Origin: Leptospira yanagawae serovar Saopaulo str. Sao Paulo = ATCC 700523
GTDB taxonomy: Bacteria; Spirochaetota; Leptospiria; Leptospirales; Leptospiraceae
Direction: 5' to 3'
Length of the DNA: 64,000 nt
NCBI RefSeq assembly: GCF_000332475.2
Contig: NZ_AOGX02000015.1
Coordinates: forward strand, 930,001-994,000
Both the position numbers and the translations under genes were made by a program. Shown piece by piece: positions 8,372 through 17,746 of this stretch; position 1 is the first letter of the stretch, and every line of letters begins with the position of its first letter. The notes beneath the pieces are model-generated. The model did no database searches and had not been told where the DNA came from. It saw only the letters and a program-made list of their open reading frames with translations.

Positions 8372-10502
8372 TGTTTCTCTTTCGTTTGTTTTTCTTAATT
8401 TAAATTTTTTTAATTTTCAAAAATTCATTTTTTTTGTTTCGATTTTTTATTTATTCTTTTTCACAACAACGTTATTTGCCTTCCCAACTTATACGGAAGT
8501 AAAATCCAATTACCAACCTTCCGACATTCGATTTTATGATCGGAAGGGAGAACTCATCCAACGTTTGCGCATACGTAAAGACTATCGATCTGAAGATTGG
8601 GTTGAATACCAAGAATTTCCAAAGTATTTAGTAGATTCGATTTTACACGCTGAAGACAAACGGTTTTTCCAACACAATGGTGTGGATGGGAACGCCATCA
8701 TCGCATCGTTTTGGACAAGTCTTAAAGGGTCATCCCTTCGCGGAGCATCTACAATTTCCATGCAACTTGCCACGATTTTAGACCCCGAGTTGCAACCAAG
8801 TCCGAACAAACGTAAGTCGATCTTTCAAAAAATAAAACAAATCAATCGGGCAAGAGAACTGGAATCATTTTGGACCAAGGAAGAAATTTTCACCGCTTAT
8901 GTAAATTTGATTTATTTTCGTGGAGAATTAAAAGGGATATCAGCTGCTGCAAATGGACTTTTCCGAAAGTCAGTGAGTGCACTCACACCAAACGAATCCT
9001 ACTTACTTGCCGCACTCATTCGATCTCCTCAAAGTCCCATTGAAACGATTGCCAAACGCGTGTGTGCCCTTAAATGGGAAAGAGATGGTGGAAACTCTGA
9101 TTGTGAAGATGTCTCAAGATTTGTAAGGGAATCGTTATTTCGTAATACAGATTATGTACAGTATCCATCTTTAGTCCCTCAATTTGCGAAATCCATTTTA
9201 GGATGGATGCCTTCCTTGGAAAAAAGTTCCGACAAAATTGAAACTACTTTATCCTTTTTTTACCAAAAGAAAGTAGAAGAAATTTTAATTAGAAATATCA
9301 AAACTTTAGAAAATCGAAATGTTAAAGATGGAGCTGTGATTGTTTTAGAAAACAAAACAGGAAATGTTTTGGTTTATGTTTCTAATATTGGAAAAGAAAG
9401 TTCTGTTTCGCATTTGGATTTAATTCGCACCAAACGACAAGTAGGTTCTACTCTGAAACCTTTTGTATATGCTTTAAACTTTCAAAAGAAAAAATTAACA
9501 CCAAATTCCATCTTATCCGATTCACCCATCGGGATTTCCGTGTACCAGGGTATTTATAGGCCTCTCAATTATGATAAATCTTACAAAGGGAATGTTACGG
9601 TGAGAGAAAGTTTGGCATCGTCTCTTAATATTCCAGCAATTCGTGCTTTGTCATATTTAGATGTGAATGAGTTTGTTTCATTACTGGAAGACCTTGGAAT
9701 CCAAGGATTACAATATCCTGAATACTATGGACCTTCACTTGCTTTGGGTGCAGCTGACATTAGTTTATTAGAACTTACCAATGCGTACCGTGTATTTGCA
9801 AACGGAGGAACCTATTCTCCAGTGAATTGGGTACAGGAGTCTAATGTTAGAATTGCAAAACCAATATTTTCACCCCAAGTGAGTTATATGATCTCCGATA
9901 TCCTTTCTGACCGAGAAGCAAGATCCCTAGGTTTTGGTTGGGATAATTTTTTATCAACATCGTATTATACCTCTGTTAAAACAGGTACAAGTCAAGATAT
10001 GCGTGACAATTGGTGTATCGGTTATTCAGAACATTATACAGTAGGAGTATGGGTTGGCAATCCCACAGGTGCACCGATGTTAGATGTTTCAGGGATCACC
10101 GGTGCCGCACCTGTTTGGCGAGAGACGATGGACCTATTACACGAATCATTGGGTTCCAAATTACAATCTCCGTCGGAAGCAATATGGACAGAAGAAAACA
10201 AATCAAATGAGGAAAAATCTTCGTCTAATCCAAACGAGATAGAAAAAACAAAATCATTTAGAATTTTGACACCTGTGAGTGGGAGTATTTTTGCAGTGGA
10301 TCCGGATATCCCAAGTGGCCGACAAAAAATCCTCTTTACAATTAGTTCTTATGATGTTTCCTATTCGTATTATTTGAACGATATGTTTCTCGCAAACGCT
10401 GGAAGTCCCTACCTTTGGGAACCTAAAAAAGGAGAGTATCGTTTGGAAATCAAAGACAAGGAAAAGAGAGTGGTCTCATTGTCTTTTTTTGAAGTTCGGT
10501 AG
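8343..10502 (+). CDS. pbpC: Penicillin-binding protein 1C (transglycosylase/transpeptidase)
   Basis: 719 aa from ATG 8343 (ATGs at 8289 and 8313 are in the same frame). After a membrane anchor comes a GT51 glycosyltransferase domain with AEDKRFFQHNG (catalytic Glu104) and GASTISMQLA. The transpeptidase domain follows with STLK (Ser369/Lys372), SLN (427-429) and KTG (546-548). The last ~85 residues resemble the BiPBP_C domain that distinguishes PBP1C. The enzyme polymerises and cross-links peptidoglycan in the periplasm. All catalytic motifs are intact. The gene overlaps rsmD by 29 bases. Confidence 0.92.
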   Translation: MKQIKHWKIDVSLSFVFLNLNFFNFQKFIFFVSIFYLFFFTTTLFAFPTYTEVKSNYQPSDIRFYDRKGELIQRLRIRKDYRSEDWVEYQEFPKYLVDSILHAEDKRFFQHNGVDGNAIIASFWTSLKGSSLRGASTISMQLATILDPELQPSPNKRKSIFQKIKQINRARELESFWTKEEIFTAYVNLIYFRGELKGISAAANGLFRKSVSALTPNESYLLAALIRSPQSPIETIAKRVCALKWERDGGNSDCEDVSRFVRESLFRNTDYVQYPSLVPQFAKSILGWMPSLEKSSDKIETTLSFFYQKKVEEILIRNIKTLENRNVKDGAVIVLENKTGNVLVYVSNIGKESSVSHLDLIRTKRQVGSTLKPFVYALNFQKKKLTPNSILSDSPIGISVYQGIYRPLNYDKSYKGNVTVRESLASSLNIPAIRALSYLDVNEFVSLLEDLGIQGLQYPEYYGPSLALGAADISLLELTNAYRVFANGGTYSPVNWVQESNVRIAKPIFSPQVSYMISDILSDREARSLGFGWDNFLSTSYYTSVKTGTSQDMRDNWCIGYSEHYTVGVWVGNPTGAPMLDVSGITGAAPVWRETMDLLHESLGSKLQSPSEAIWTEENKSNEEKSSSNPNEIEKTKSFRILTPVSGSIFAVDPDIPSGRQKILFTISSYDVSYSYYLNDMFLANAGSPYLWEPKKGEYRLEIKDKEKRVVSLSFFEVR

Positions 10503-10507
10503 GTACC

Positions 10508-10933
10508 ATGTCTAAACCAACAAAATACAAACACAAATTCATCCAACAGGTGGTCTGGGGAGAGATGGATGCATTCGGACATGTCAATAATGTAACCTAT
10601 GTTCGTTATTTTGAATCTGCTAGAGCGGATTATTTTACCAAAGAAGGACTTTGGGATTCTCCTTTAAAACCAGTCAAAGCTGGGCCTGTGTTGACACATT
10701 TGGATATGGACTATCGCAAACAAGTGGTATTCCCTGCCACACTCGAAATCACGTTAGAAGTCAGTTCGATTTCTTCACGTGCATTTTCTGTGATTTGTTC
10801 GATGTGGAATGAAGCAGATGAATGTGTACTGACAGGAAATGCTTCCTTTATTTGGTTTGATTTTACTTCACAAAAACCATTTGCTTTACCAGATCATTTT
10901 AAAACAAAATTCGGAAGTACGCATTTGGTATGA
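10508..10933 (+). CDS. Acyl-CoA thioesterase, 4-hydroxybenzoyl-CoA thioesterase (YbgC) type
   Basis: 141 aa hot-dog-fold protein. It has the family motif with Asp21 in GEMDAFGHVNN and the downstream YVRYFESARADYF helix, both typical of YbgC/FadM thioesterases. It should cleave acyl-CoA or acyl-ACP thioesters in the cytoplasm; chain length is unknown. It starts five bases after pbpC and overlaps the phosphatase gene by four bases (ATGA), so it belongs to a translationally coupled run that ends with LptG. Confidence 0.9.
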   Translation: MSKPTKYKHKFIQQVVWGEMDAFGHVNNVTYVRYFESARADYFTKEGLWDSPLKPVKAGPVLTHLDMDYRKQVVFPATLEITLEVSSISSRAFSVICSMWNEADECVLTGNASFIWFDFTSQKPFALPDHFKTKFGSTHLV

Positions 10934-12213
10934 ATTCAGAAAGTAAGCGAGATGATTTCAAACTAGACGATGAAGTTCTGAAAATTTCAAGAATCTGCCT
11001 TGCTGTATTTTCGAGTTTCATTGGGTTTGGAATCTTTGCACCAGTGGACGAACTAGGCCTGTATGATCCTAAGTGGATTCGAGTGGTCCATGCTTCCATT
11101 ACCATCAGTTTTTTTATCGCTACCTACTTTGTAACATGGGTACGTAAGAATATACAAGCGATCATGTTTGTCTTTTTTTACACTATGAGTGCTCATTCTC
11201 TTATACTTTTGTATTGGAACTCACTTTACATCGGTTATTTGGTGGGGATGATCTTGGTTTTGACTTGTATTGGTGTTAGTTTTGTGGACAGACGTTCCCT
11301 TGTTTCCTATTTGGGAACAGTTACTTCAGCTGGAATTCTGATTGGAATTTATACAAAAGAACACCAAGTTGACTTACCACTTTATTTATCTGCCATCATC
11401 ACACCTGCTTTGGTTTCGTATCTAACACTCAATATAAGATTGAGTTCGGTTGAGAAGTTAAGAATTTCGGAATCTCAATTAAAAAAATTCCAAGACCGAA
11501 TGTTGAACGAATTGGAACTTGCAAATGAAACGCAATCCAATTTGGTGACAACTGATTGGCCAAAAGTAAAAGGAGTCAAAATCCATTCTTTTTTTCGTTC
11601 CTTTGACCAAGTCGGTGGTGATGCCATCAGTTATTTGGAAAGAGAAGATGGAAAAATGGCAATTTTTTTTGCTGATGTTTCAGGCCATGGAATTGCGTCG
11701 GCTATGGTTTCTGCGATGGCAGTCCTCGCTTTCAAAATTCATGGAAACAAATCGTTGCCTTCCGAATGTTTAAAAGCTATCCATGATGAACTACAGTCTC
11801 TTGTTCCCAACAATCATATCAGTGCTTGTGTTTTATTTTTTGATTATGAATCAAAACAAATGTTGTATTCCATTGCAGGACATCCGCCGATCATCCACAT
11901 CGAAAAGGAAACAGGACCAAAATTTTTGGAAGGCCTTGGCACTCTAATTGTAAGTTTTTTGAAACCGAGTTTGAAGGATTATGAGATCACTCTGAAGCAA
12001 ACAGACCGGATTTTATTGTATTCCGATGGAATTTTAGAAGTTTTTGATGAGTCGGGTGAAATGTATGGGGATGAACATTTGTTCTCTGCCATCAAAAATC
12101 ATTCTGACAAAAAAGGTGATGAATTTTTAACTGCTATTTATGAAGACTCGATGTCATATTCTGCGAAGCGGATTTCAGATGATATGAGTATGTTATTATT
12201 GGAAATTCAATGA
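10930..12213 (+). CDS. Membrane SpoIIE-type (PP2C) serine/threonine phosphatase
   Basis: 427 aa. The first ~185 residues contain about six membrane segments. A short coiled linker follows (SQLKKFQDRMLNELELANETQ), then a PP2C-SIG/SpoIIE phosphatase domain (about 210-427). Metal-binding motifs are seen: GGDAISY, FADVSGHG, LLYSDGILEVF and DDMSML. Such phosphatases act on anti-anti-sigma-type proteins in partner-switching systems. No kinase or STAS partner is adjacent. It has ATGA overlaps with both neighbours, the thioesterase and LptG. Confidence 0.9.
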   Translation: MNSESKRDDFKLDDEVLKISRICLAVFSSFIGFGIFAPVDELGLYDPKWIRVVHASITISFFIATYFVTWVRKNIQAIMFVFFYTMSAHSLILLYWNSLYIGYLVGMILVLTCIGVSFVDRRSLVSYLGTVTSAGILIGIYTKEHQVDLPLYLSAIITPALVSYLTLNIRLSSVEKLRISESQLKKFQDRMLNELELANETQSNLVTTDWPKVKGVKIHSFFRSFDQVGGDAISYLEREDGKMAIFFADVSGHGIASAMVSAMAVLAFKIHGNKSLPSECLKAIHDELQSLVPNNHISACVLFFDYESKQMLYSIAGHPPIIHIEKETGPKFLEGLGTLIVSFLKPSLKDYEITLKQTDRILLYSDGILEVFDESGEMYGDEHLFSAIKNHSDKKGDEFLTAIYEDSMSYSAKRISDDMSMLLLEIQ

Positions 12214-13346
12214 ACCTTATCTTAACACCTTTCCTCTGGTTCAAAAGAGAGTTTATTCCTTTTCGAACTCTAGATCGATATTTGTTTTTTGATTTTTTTA
12301 AAACATTTTTAGGCACACTCATCATGTTAACTTCGATGATTGTGATTTATAAATTCACCGATGTGATGAAGTATTTGGTTTCATCTAAAGTAAACCAATC
12401 TCATGTTTACTTACATGTTTTGTATTCCTTACCTTCTATGGTGGATCAAGTTGTCGCACCTGCATTGATGTTCTCCGTATGTTTTGTCATTGGACAGTTC
12501 AGCGTGAATAAAGAATTAGTTGCTATGATGGTTGCTGGAGTTTCTTTTATCCGCATCATCACACCTATTCTGATTTTTGGGATCATCATCTGGCTCGTTA
12601 TGACCCTCTTTGGTCAAGTGGTTGTGATCCCAGCCAATAAAAAGGCACAAATCGAATTTAGCATTATGGCAAAAGGTTCCAATCGATTGATTGATTTTGT
12701 CTATCAATTACATATCAAAGGCAAAAAAGGTTTTTATTATGTGTATTGGATCGATGAAAAAGATAACACAATCAAGGGTGGATTCAATTACATAGACATT
12801 ACGAATGACGGTTATCCAACTTACACTGTCACTTCGCAAAAAGCAAAGTATATTCCAAATCCTCATAGTTGGATTTTGTATGATGCGGAAGAAGTTCGAT
12901 TCAATGAAAATTTGGAACTTGTATCAAGAACCAAATACCCTGAAAAAACCTATGACTTCCCTGAAGATTTGGCTTACTTTTCAAAACCTATCCGAAACCC
13001 AGAAGAGATGAATTTTTTTGAACTTTCAGATGAGATCGAATCTAGGATTACAAAGGGAATCCCGTATCGCAATGTCATTGTCCAACAACATTTAGCCTTT
13101 GCAATGCCACTGATGTCGTTTGTGGTTGTGACACTCGGAGCCCTAGCTGGTGCCATCACCAAACGTTCGGCAGGTGTTGCAAGTCTCGGTCTTACCATAG
13201 CGGTTGTTTTATTGTATTATATTTTAAATTCTACTGCAAAAACTTTGGCTGAGAATGGTGCACTGCCTATTTGGATTGGGATGTGGATGACTCCTGTGAT
13301 CTTTACCTATGCGGCATATTTTCTATACAGAAGGATGAATATCTAA
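12210..13346 (+). CDS. LptF/LptG family permease (YjgP/YjgQ)
   Basis: 378 aa. It shows the LptF/G plan: three N-terminal membrane segments starting at TLDRYLFFDFFKTFLGTLIMLTSMIVIYK (taken in two pieces), a soluble periplasmic jellyroll-like region (about 145-270), and three C-terminal membrane segments (QHLAFAMPLMSFVVVTLGAL onward). LptF and LptG form the channel of the ABC transporter that extracts lipopolysaccharide from the inner membrane. The DRYLFFDFFKTF opening is closer to LptG, but the F/G choice is not certain. No LptB is near. Confidence 0.88.
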   Translation: MNLILTPFLWFKREFIPFRTLDRYLFFDFFKTFLGTLIMLTSMIVIYKFTDVMKYLVSSKVNQSHVYLHVLYSLPSMVDQVVAPALMFSVCFVIGQFSVNKELVAMMVAGVSFIRIITPILIFGIIIWLVMTLFGQVVVIPANKKAQIEFSIMAKGSNRLIDFVYQLHIKGKKGFYYVYWIDEKDNTIKGGFNYIDITNDGYPTYTVTSQKAKYIPNPHSWILYDAEEVRFNENLELVSRTKYPEKTYDFPEDLAYFSKPIRNPEEMNFFELSDEIESRITKGIPYRNVIVQQHLAFAMPLMSFVVVTLGALAGAITKRSAGVASLGLTIAVVLLYYILNSTAKTLAENGALPIWIGMWMTPVIFTYAAYFLYRRMNI

Positions 13347-13430
13347 CTAAAAGAGTCTTTTTGTCTCTTTTGATTGGAAAGCGGATCTGACTTTGTAAAA
13401 AAGAATTTATCTTTCTAAGGGATGACTTGT

Positions 13431-13478
13431 AAAGTTGTTACCTTCCCCATTGATTGATTTGGAAAAGATAACAACTTT
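13431..13478. other. 10-bp perfect inverted repeat between convergent genes
   Basis: AAAGTTGTTA (13431-13440) and TAACAACTTT (13469-13478) form a perfect dyad with a 28-base loop. It lies in the 165-base gap between the convergent lptG-like and FAD-oxidoreductase genes. No strong U-tract follows on either strand, so it may be a weak terminator or a 3' processing or stability structure. Closer to lptG, AAAAGAG and CTCTTTT (about 13348-13370) could form another small hairpin. Nothing coding is seen in this gap. Confidence 0.4.
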
Positions 13479-13511
13479 TGGATGAACGTGATTGGTTTTT
13501 TAATCAGAAAT

Positions 13512-14951
13512 TTAAGTTAAAAACACTCGTTTGTATAAATCTGTTTGTAAAATTCCTTTTGGATCATACTTTTTCTTCAAACTATAAAACTTTTTTAAAT
13601 TCTCTTTTGGAAAATAGGATTCCATCACTCGTTTGCGAAGAGTTGAATCCTTAGCAAAGTAAAACCGGCCTTTGTATTTCAAAACAATTTCATCTAACTC
13701 GTAACACAAAGCCCATAATTTCTCACGGTTACTCTTTGTCACAGGGAAGTCCATTGCCATTGAAAATCCATCCACTGCATGTGTGAGTAAAAATGGATCT
13801 GGTTTATGTTTTTTGAATACAGAAAGATAGTTCACAATTCCACGTTCTTGGCATTTTGTGAATATCTCACTAAATGCTTGTTTTGCGCCTTCTTTTGGAA
13901 TGAACACTTGGTATTGGATCATGGCTCCTGGTTTATAAACAAATTTCCAATTTGGAACATAGTCCAATAAAAATGCATACTCAGCATGTCCTTGGTAATA
14001 TGCTTTATGGTTTACCAAAATACTTGCGATGCATTTTGCCAGATTGATCATTCGCATTCCAAAATTGAAGCTGAAAGGCCGCATAAGGATCCACATCCAT
14101 TTTTTGGGGATCACGTAAAACAATCGGGACGGTAGGTGTTGTCTCTCTAACAAACAATTTCCTGGAAAATCAGGATCTTCCCCCTCTTTAAGGTTCGTTG
14201 CTTTGTGGATTTGTCCACGACCAAGGGATTTGCCAGAAGCGAATGCATCAATCCAACCTACCAAATAATCTGCGGATTTGTAATGTTCTTCAAAATATGC
14301 AAATAACTCATCAAAATTGCGAACGTATACAGGATCAATTTTCATTTTTCCAGAATAGATTGGTTTCATTTTGATTTGAACTGTCAAAAAACAACCTAAC
14401 ATTCCAAAGCCGGATATTGCTGAATAAAATAGATCTGCATTTTTTTTAGGAGAACATGTTAGTATTTCTCCTTTTGCAGTTAAAAAGGTGAATTCTTTAA
14501 TGTGTTCCCCAATGGTTCCCACTTTAAAATTATTTTTTCCGTGGATGTTCATGGAAAGGGCACCACCAAGGGTAGGCATCATGGTTCCAGAAACTACAGG
14601 TGGCCAAAAACCATTTTCAATCCCTGTTTCCCAGAGGTCTTTGATTCTTGCCCCTGATTGAACTGTCATCACACCGGTTTTTAGATTAAAATCTAATACC
14701 TTATTAAATCGAGTTAAATCCAAAACGATCCCTTCGTTATTTGTGGATGCATCACCATAACTACATCCGCCACCACGTAACGCAACTTTGGTGCCTGTTT
14801 GATTTGCCCAATCAAACAGTTCTTTAATTTCTTCTTCTGTTTCTGGACGAAACACGGGTGACATAGAAAAAGAACTCATCCCCCAAGCTTCTACTTTTTC
14901 TTTTTGAGGTACTTTGAAATTAGGAATGGACTTTGTTTTTTTTGTTACCAT
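13512..14951 (-). CDS. FAD-binding oxidoreductase, DprE1/aldonolactone-oxidase-like
   Basis: 479 aa. An FAD-binding type 4 (PCMH) domain is at the N-terminus, with [14 protein letters not shown] (57-70), [10 protein letters not shown], and [15 protein letters not shown]. The C-terminal part fits the aldonolactone-oxidase/DprE1 group. DprE1 oxidises a polyprenyl-phosphoribose at C2' and is paired with the reductase DprE2. The immediately upstream SDR gene (one base away) supports an analogous epimerising pair. The substrate in this organism is unknown. Both act at or near the cytoplasmic membrane. Confidence 0.82.
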   Translation of the reverse strand: MVTKKTKSIPNFKVPQKEKVEAWGMSSFSMSPVFRPETEEEIKELFDWANQTGTKVALRGGGCSYGDASTNNEGIVLDLTRFNKVLDFNLKTGVMTVQSGARIKDLWETGIENGFWPPVVSGTMMPTLGGALSMNIHGKNNFKVGTIGEHIKEFTFLTAKGEILTCSPKKNADLFYSAISGFGMLGCFLTVQIKMKPIYSGKMKIDPVYVRNFDELFAYFEEHYKSADYLVGWIDAFASGKSLGRGQIHKATNLKEGEDPDFPGNCLLERQHLPSRLFYVIPKKWMWILMRPFSFNFGMRMINLAKCIASILVNHKAYYQGHAEYAFLLDYVPNWKFVYKPGAMIQYQVFIPKEGAKQAFSEIFTKCQERGIVNYLSVFKKHKPDPFLLTHAVDGFSMAMDFPVTKSNREKLWALCYELDEIVLKYKGRFYFAKDSTLRKRVMESYFPKENLKKFYSLKKKYDPKGILQTDLYKRVFLT

Positions 14952-14952
14952 A

Positions 14953-15705
14953 TTAGATACTCAATTTTTTAAAAATAAAATTGGGAATGTTTCGAATGAT
15001 GAGACCCACAAGGGCCCAAATCCCAGGGACAAATGCTTCGTCTTTCCCATTGGCTACAATGGCACGGATTTTTTCAGCCGCTTCCTCTGCAGTGATTGCT
15101 TTTAATAAACCCTTTTCAGGTAAAACCAAACCTTTTGTCATTTCGGTTTTTACAAAACCAGGTTTAATCGTTGTTACTTGGACGTTTACTTCTGATAATC
15201 GATTGCGTAATGCTTCCAAATAGGTATTGAGACCAGCTTTGGATGTATTATAAACAGGATTTCCTTTTCTACCTCTTTCTCCTGCGATGGAGGAGATTCC
15301 CACAATTTTTCCTGATTTTTGTTTGGTAAAGTAGGTGGCTACTGGGTTTAAAAATGCGACGGCACCCAAAAGGTTGACATTTAACATCTCCAAATCTTTG
15401 GCTGTGTTGTATTCTTCTTTGGAAATTTCAGGCATCACTCCTGATGCAAAATACACTTCGTCCAATCCACCAAGAAGCGAAACTGCCTTTTGAAAGGTTT
15501 TTTCTGCAGTCGCGAATTTGGTCACATCAAAGACCAAAGGAAAGGCTCGTTTCTCCTTGGATTTGTTGCCAAGTTTTGCGATGGATTCCAGGGACTTTTC
15601 CCGTCTCGCTAAAAGGACCACTGAGGACCCAGCGTTCAATTCTTGTTCTGCAATGGCTTTTCCGATCCCACTCGAGGCACCGACGATGATTATTTTTTTC
15701 CCCAT
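14953..15705 (-). CDS. Short-chain dehydrogenase/reductase, DprE2-like
   Basis: 250 aa classical SDR. NAD(P)-binding GASSGIGKA (9-17), the ARRE segment favouring NADPH, catalytic Ser in [15 protein letters not shown] with the Tyr-xxx-Lys pair, and KPGFVKTEM after it. The C-terminus ends with a hydrophobic stretch ([20 protein letters not shown]) as in DprE2, which suggests membrane association. Together with the FAD oxidoreductase it may epimerise a lipid-linked sugar by oxidation and re-reduction. The start [13 protein letters not shown] is clear. Divergent from the NYN-domain gene. Confidence 0.85.
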   Translation of the reverse strand: MGKKIIIVGASSGIGKAIAEQELNAGSSVVLLARREKSLESIAKLGNKSKEKRAFPLVFDVTKFATAEKTFQKAVSLLGGLDEVYFASGVMPEISKEEYNTAKDLEMLNVNLLGAVAFLNPVATYFTKQKSGKIVGISSIAGERGRKGNPVYNTSKAGLNTYLEALRNRLSEVNVQVTTIKPGFVKTEMTKGLVLPEKGLLKAITAEEAAEKIRAIVANGKDEAFVPGIWALVGLIIRNIPNFIFKKLSI

Positions 15706-15756
15706 GTTTACGTTTTTTTGGTTTAATCGAATCTGGCAAGTGGTTTCAATAGGGTT

Positions 15757-16257
15757 GTGCCCGTAAATGAGAGAATCCTGATCGACGGGATGAATCTAAT
15801 GTATAAATTCCCTGACCTCGCTTTTTGTTTGGGGGAATACCGTCTGCAAGATGCAAGGCTTGGCCTACTCGTACATTTAAAACGACATTTTCCTGACCTG
15901 GGACACCGAAAAATCCTCGTATTTTTTGATGGGAAAAAGGAATTACTTTCAGATTGTTATTCGGAAGATTGGGAAGGTTTTTCCATCCATTATAGCCATG
16001 AAAAAAAGGCAGACGAACTCATCATCGGTTATTTAAATTATTGTGAAGTACCTTCTCAATGTTTGGTGGTGACTTCAGATAAAGAAATCTTAAGTTTTGC
16101 AAGAAAACTACGAGCAAAACGGAAATCTTCAGAAGAATTTTATGCAGAATGGGTAAAACGGGAAACGGAAGAGGATGAAACTGAATTTAACCACTTGAAA
16201 GAAGGATTGACACCAAGTAAAGAAAGCGATTACTGGGAGAGACAATTCCTTCCTTGA
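15757..16257 (+). CDS. NYN/PIN-like domain protein (YacP type), putative ribonuclease
   Basis: 166 aa. The opening RILIDGMNLMYKFPDLA has the acidic DGMN that marks NYN/YacP nucleases, and later acidic residues (LVFFDGKKE, KADELIIGY, VVTSDKEI) complete a PIN-like metal site. Members such as Rae1 cut mRNA on the ribosome. The start is GTG 15757, just after AGGG. Its stop is one base before the MBOAT gene, so the three plus-strand genes here probably form one transcript. The precise target is unknown. Confidence 0.75.
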   Translation: MPVNERILIDGMNLMYKFPDLAFCLGEYRLQDARLGLLVHLKRHFPDLGHRKILVFFDGKKELLSDCYSEDWEGFSIHYSHEKKADELIIGYLNYCEVPSQCLVVTSDKEILSFARKLRAKRKSSEEFYAEWVKRETEEDETEFNHLKEGLTPSKESDYWERQFLP

Positions 16258-16258
16258 T

Positions 16259-17737
16259 ATGTTGTTCAATTCAATACCATTTTTAATCTTTTTTTCCGTT
16301 GTTTACCTTCTATATTGGGCCATCCCAAAAGAATTTCGTAAATACTTCTTACTGGTTTCAGGGATCAGTTTTTATGCTTACTTTTCATTAGCTTTGACCA
16401 TTCACTTTCTGATTGTCATCAGCATCAATTATCTCCTCTATCGAAAGATTCAAGTAAACCCTAGTAAGTTTTGGATTGGACTCACAGTATCACTCAACCT
16501 AATCAACTTAGGTTTTTTTAAGTATGTGTATTTTTTTAGTAGGGTACTTGCAGATGTTACAAGTTATCCATTTTTTGCACAAGTTCCAAATCTCATTCAC
16601 ATCGCACTTCCTCTTGCAATTAGTTTTTATACCTTCCAAGTCATTGCCGCTGCTGTTGATACGTATAGAAATCCAAACTTACCTACAGTAAAGGTTGAAG
16701 ACTATTTTCTTTTTGTCGCATTTTTTCCCGTACTCATCGCTGGACCGATTATGCGAATGTCAGATTTTTTTCCGAATTTGGAAAAACTAACACCAAATAA
16801 AGAAAAGATGTACCGGGCATCTTATCTTATGATGTCAGGTCTTGTTAAAAAAGTGTTAGTTGCTGATCCAATGTCTCTAACCATTTCACCTGTTTTTAAT
16901 TCACCAGCAGAGTATGATTCTTTTTCGTTATTCATTGCGGGGATTTGTTACTCCATTCAAGTCTTTAGCGATTTTTCTGGCCTAACCGATATGGCAAGAT
17001 CAGTAGCTCTCTTTTTGGGATTTGAAACTCCAGAAAATTTTAAGGCTCCTTTTTTCTCAACTTCAGGAAGGGAACTTTGGAAGAGGTGGCATATCACTCT
17101 TTCTTTTTGGTTACGCGATTACATTTATTTTCCGTTAGGTGGTTCAAAAAAAGGAGAACTTAGAACCTATTTAAATTTGATCATCATTATGACACTTGGT
17201 GGATTCTGGCATGGCGCAGATTATACATTTATTTGCTGGGGATTTTATTGGGGAGTGATCTTAGCTGGCGAAAGATTTTTGGAAGGCAAACTAGGACTTA
17301 AGTTAACTCCAGAAAAAAACAAATTTCTCATTGTAATCAAAGCAATGATTGTGTTTGTTTTGTTTTCGATTTCAGGACTCATGTTTCGTTCCAATAATGC
17401 ATCCAATATGGTGGATCATTTTCATGGAATTTTCACTCACTTTTCCTTTAGTTTGGAAGAACTCTTACTCGGAAGTCAAAACGAATGGTTAGTCTCTGCC
17501 ACTTCTCTTTTGGGAGAAGGATCTTCGTTTCGGTACCTACACATTGAAAACTTGGAACGAATTTTTTACACTTCATTTGCAGTCTTACTTTTCCACCATA
17601 TCCAGTACGTTCCAGAATTTTGGGTAAAAATTCGCAAACATGATGTTTGGCTTGTACCAGTCCTTGGTGTGATCACTATCTTTTTACTTGCTACGTTATC
17701 GCAAGATGGTGGTGAGTTTATTTATTATCGGTTTTAG
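16259..17737 (+). CDS. MBOAT family O-acyltransferase (AlgI/DltB type)
   Basis: 492 aa, polytopic with about ten membrane segments. It has the AlgI/DltB-type elements: FFPVLIAGPIMR, DFSGLTDMARSVALFLGF, ELWKRWHITLSFWLRDYIYFPLGGS, and the catalytic His318 in GGFWHGADYTF. MBOAT proteins move acyl groups across the inner membrane onto a periplasmic acceptor, usually with an SGNH-like partner that completes transfer. The next gene encodes such a partner. The acceptor polymer or lipid is unknown. Confidence 0.92.
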   Translation: MLFNSIPFLIFFSVVYLLYWAIPKEFRKYFLLVSGISFYAYFSLALTIHFLIVISINYLLYRKIQVNPSKFWIGLTVSLNLINLGFFKYVYFFSRVLADVTSYPFFAQVPNLIHIALPLAISFYTFQVIAAAVDTYRNPNLPTVKVEDYFLFVAFFPVLIAGPIMRMSDFFPNLEKLTPNKEKMYRASYLMMSGLVKKVLVADPMSLTISPVFNSPAEYDSFSLFIAGICYSIQVFSDFSGLTDMARSVALFLGFETPENFKAPFFSTSGRELWKRWHITLSFWLRDYIYFPLGGSKKGELRTYLNLIIIMTLGGFWHGADYTFICWGFYWGVILAGERFLEGKLGLKLTPEKNKFLIVIKAMIVFVLFSISGLMFRSNNASNMVDHFHGIFTHFSFSLEELLLGSQNEWLVSATSLLGEGSSFRYLHIENLERIFYTSFAVLLFHHIQYVPEFWVKIRKHDVWLVPVLGVITIFLLATLSQDGGEFIYYRF

Positions 17738-17746
17738 GAGGATAAC

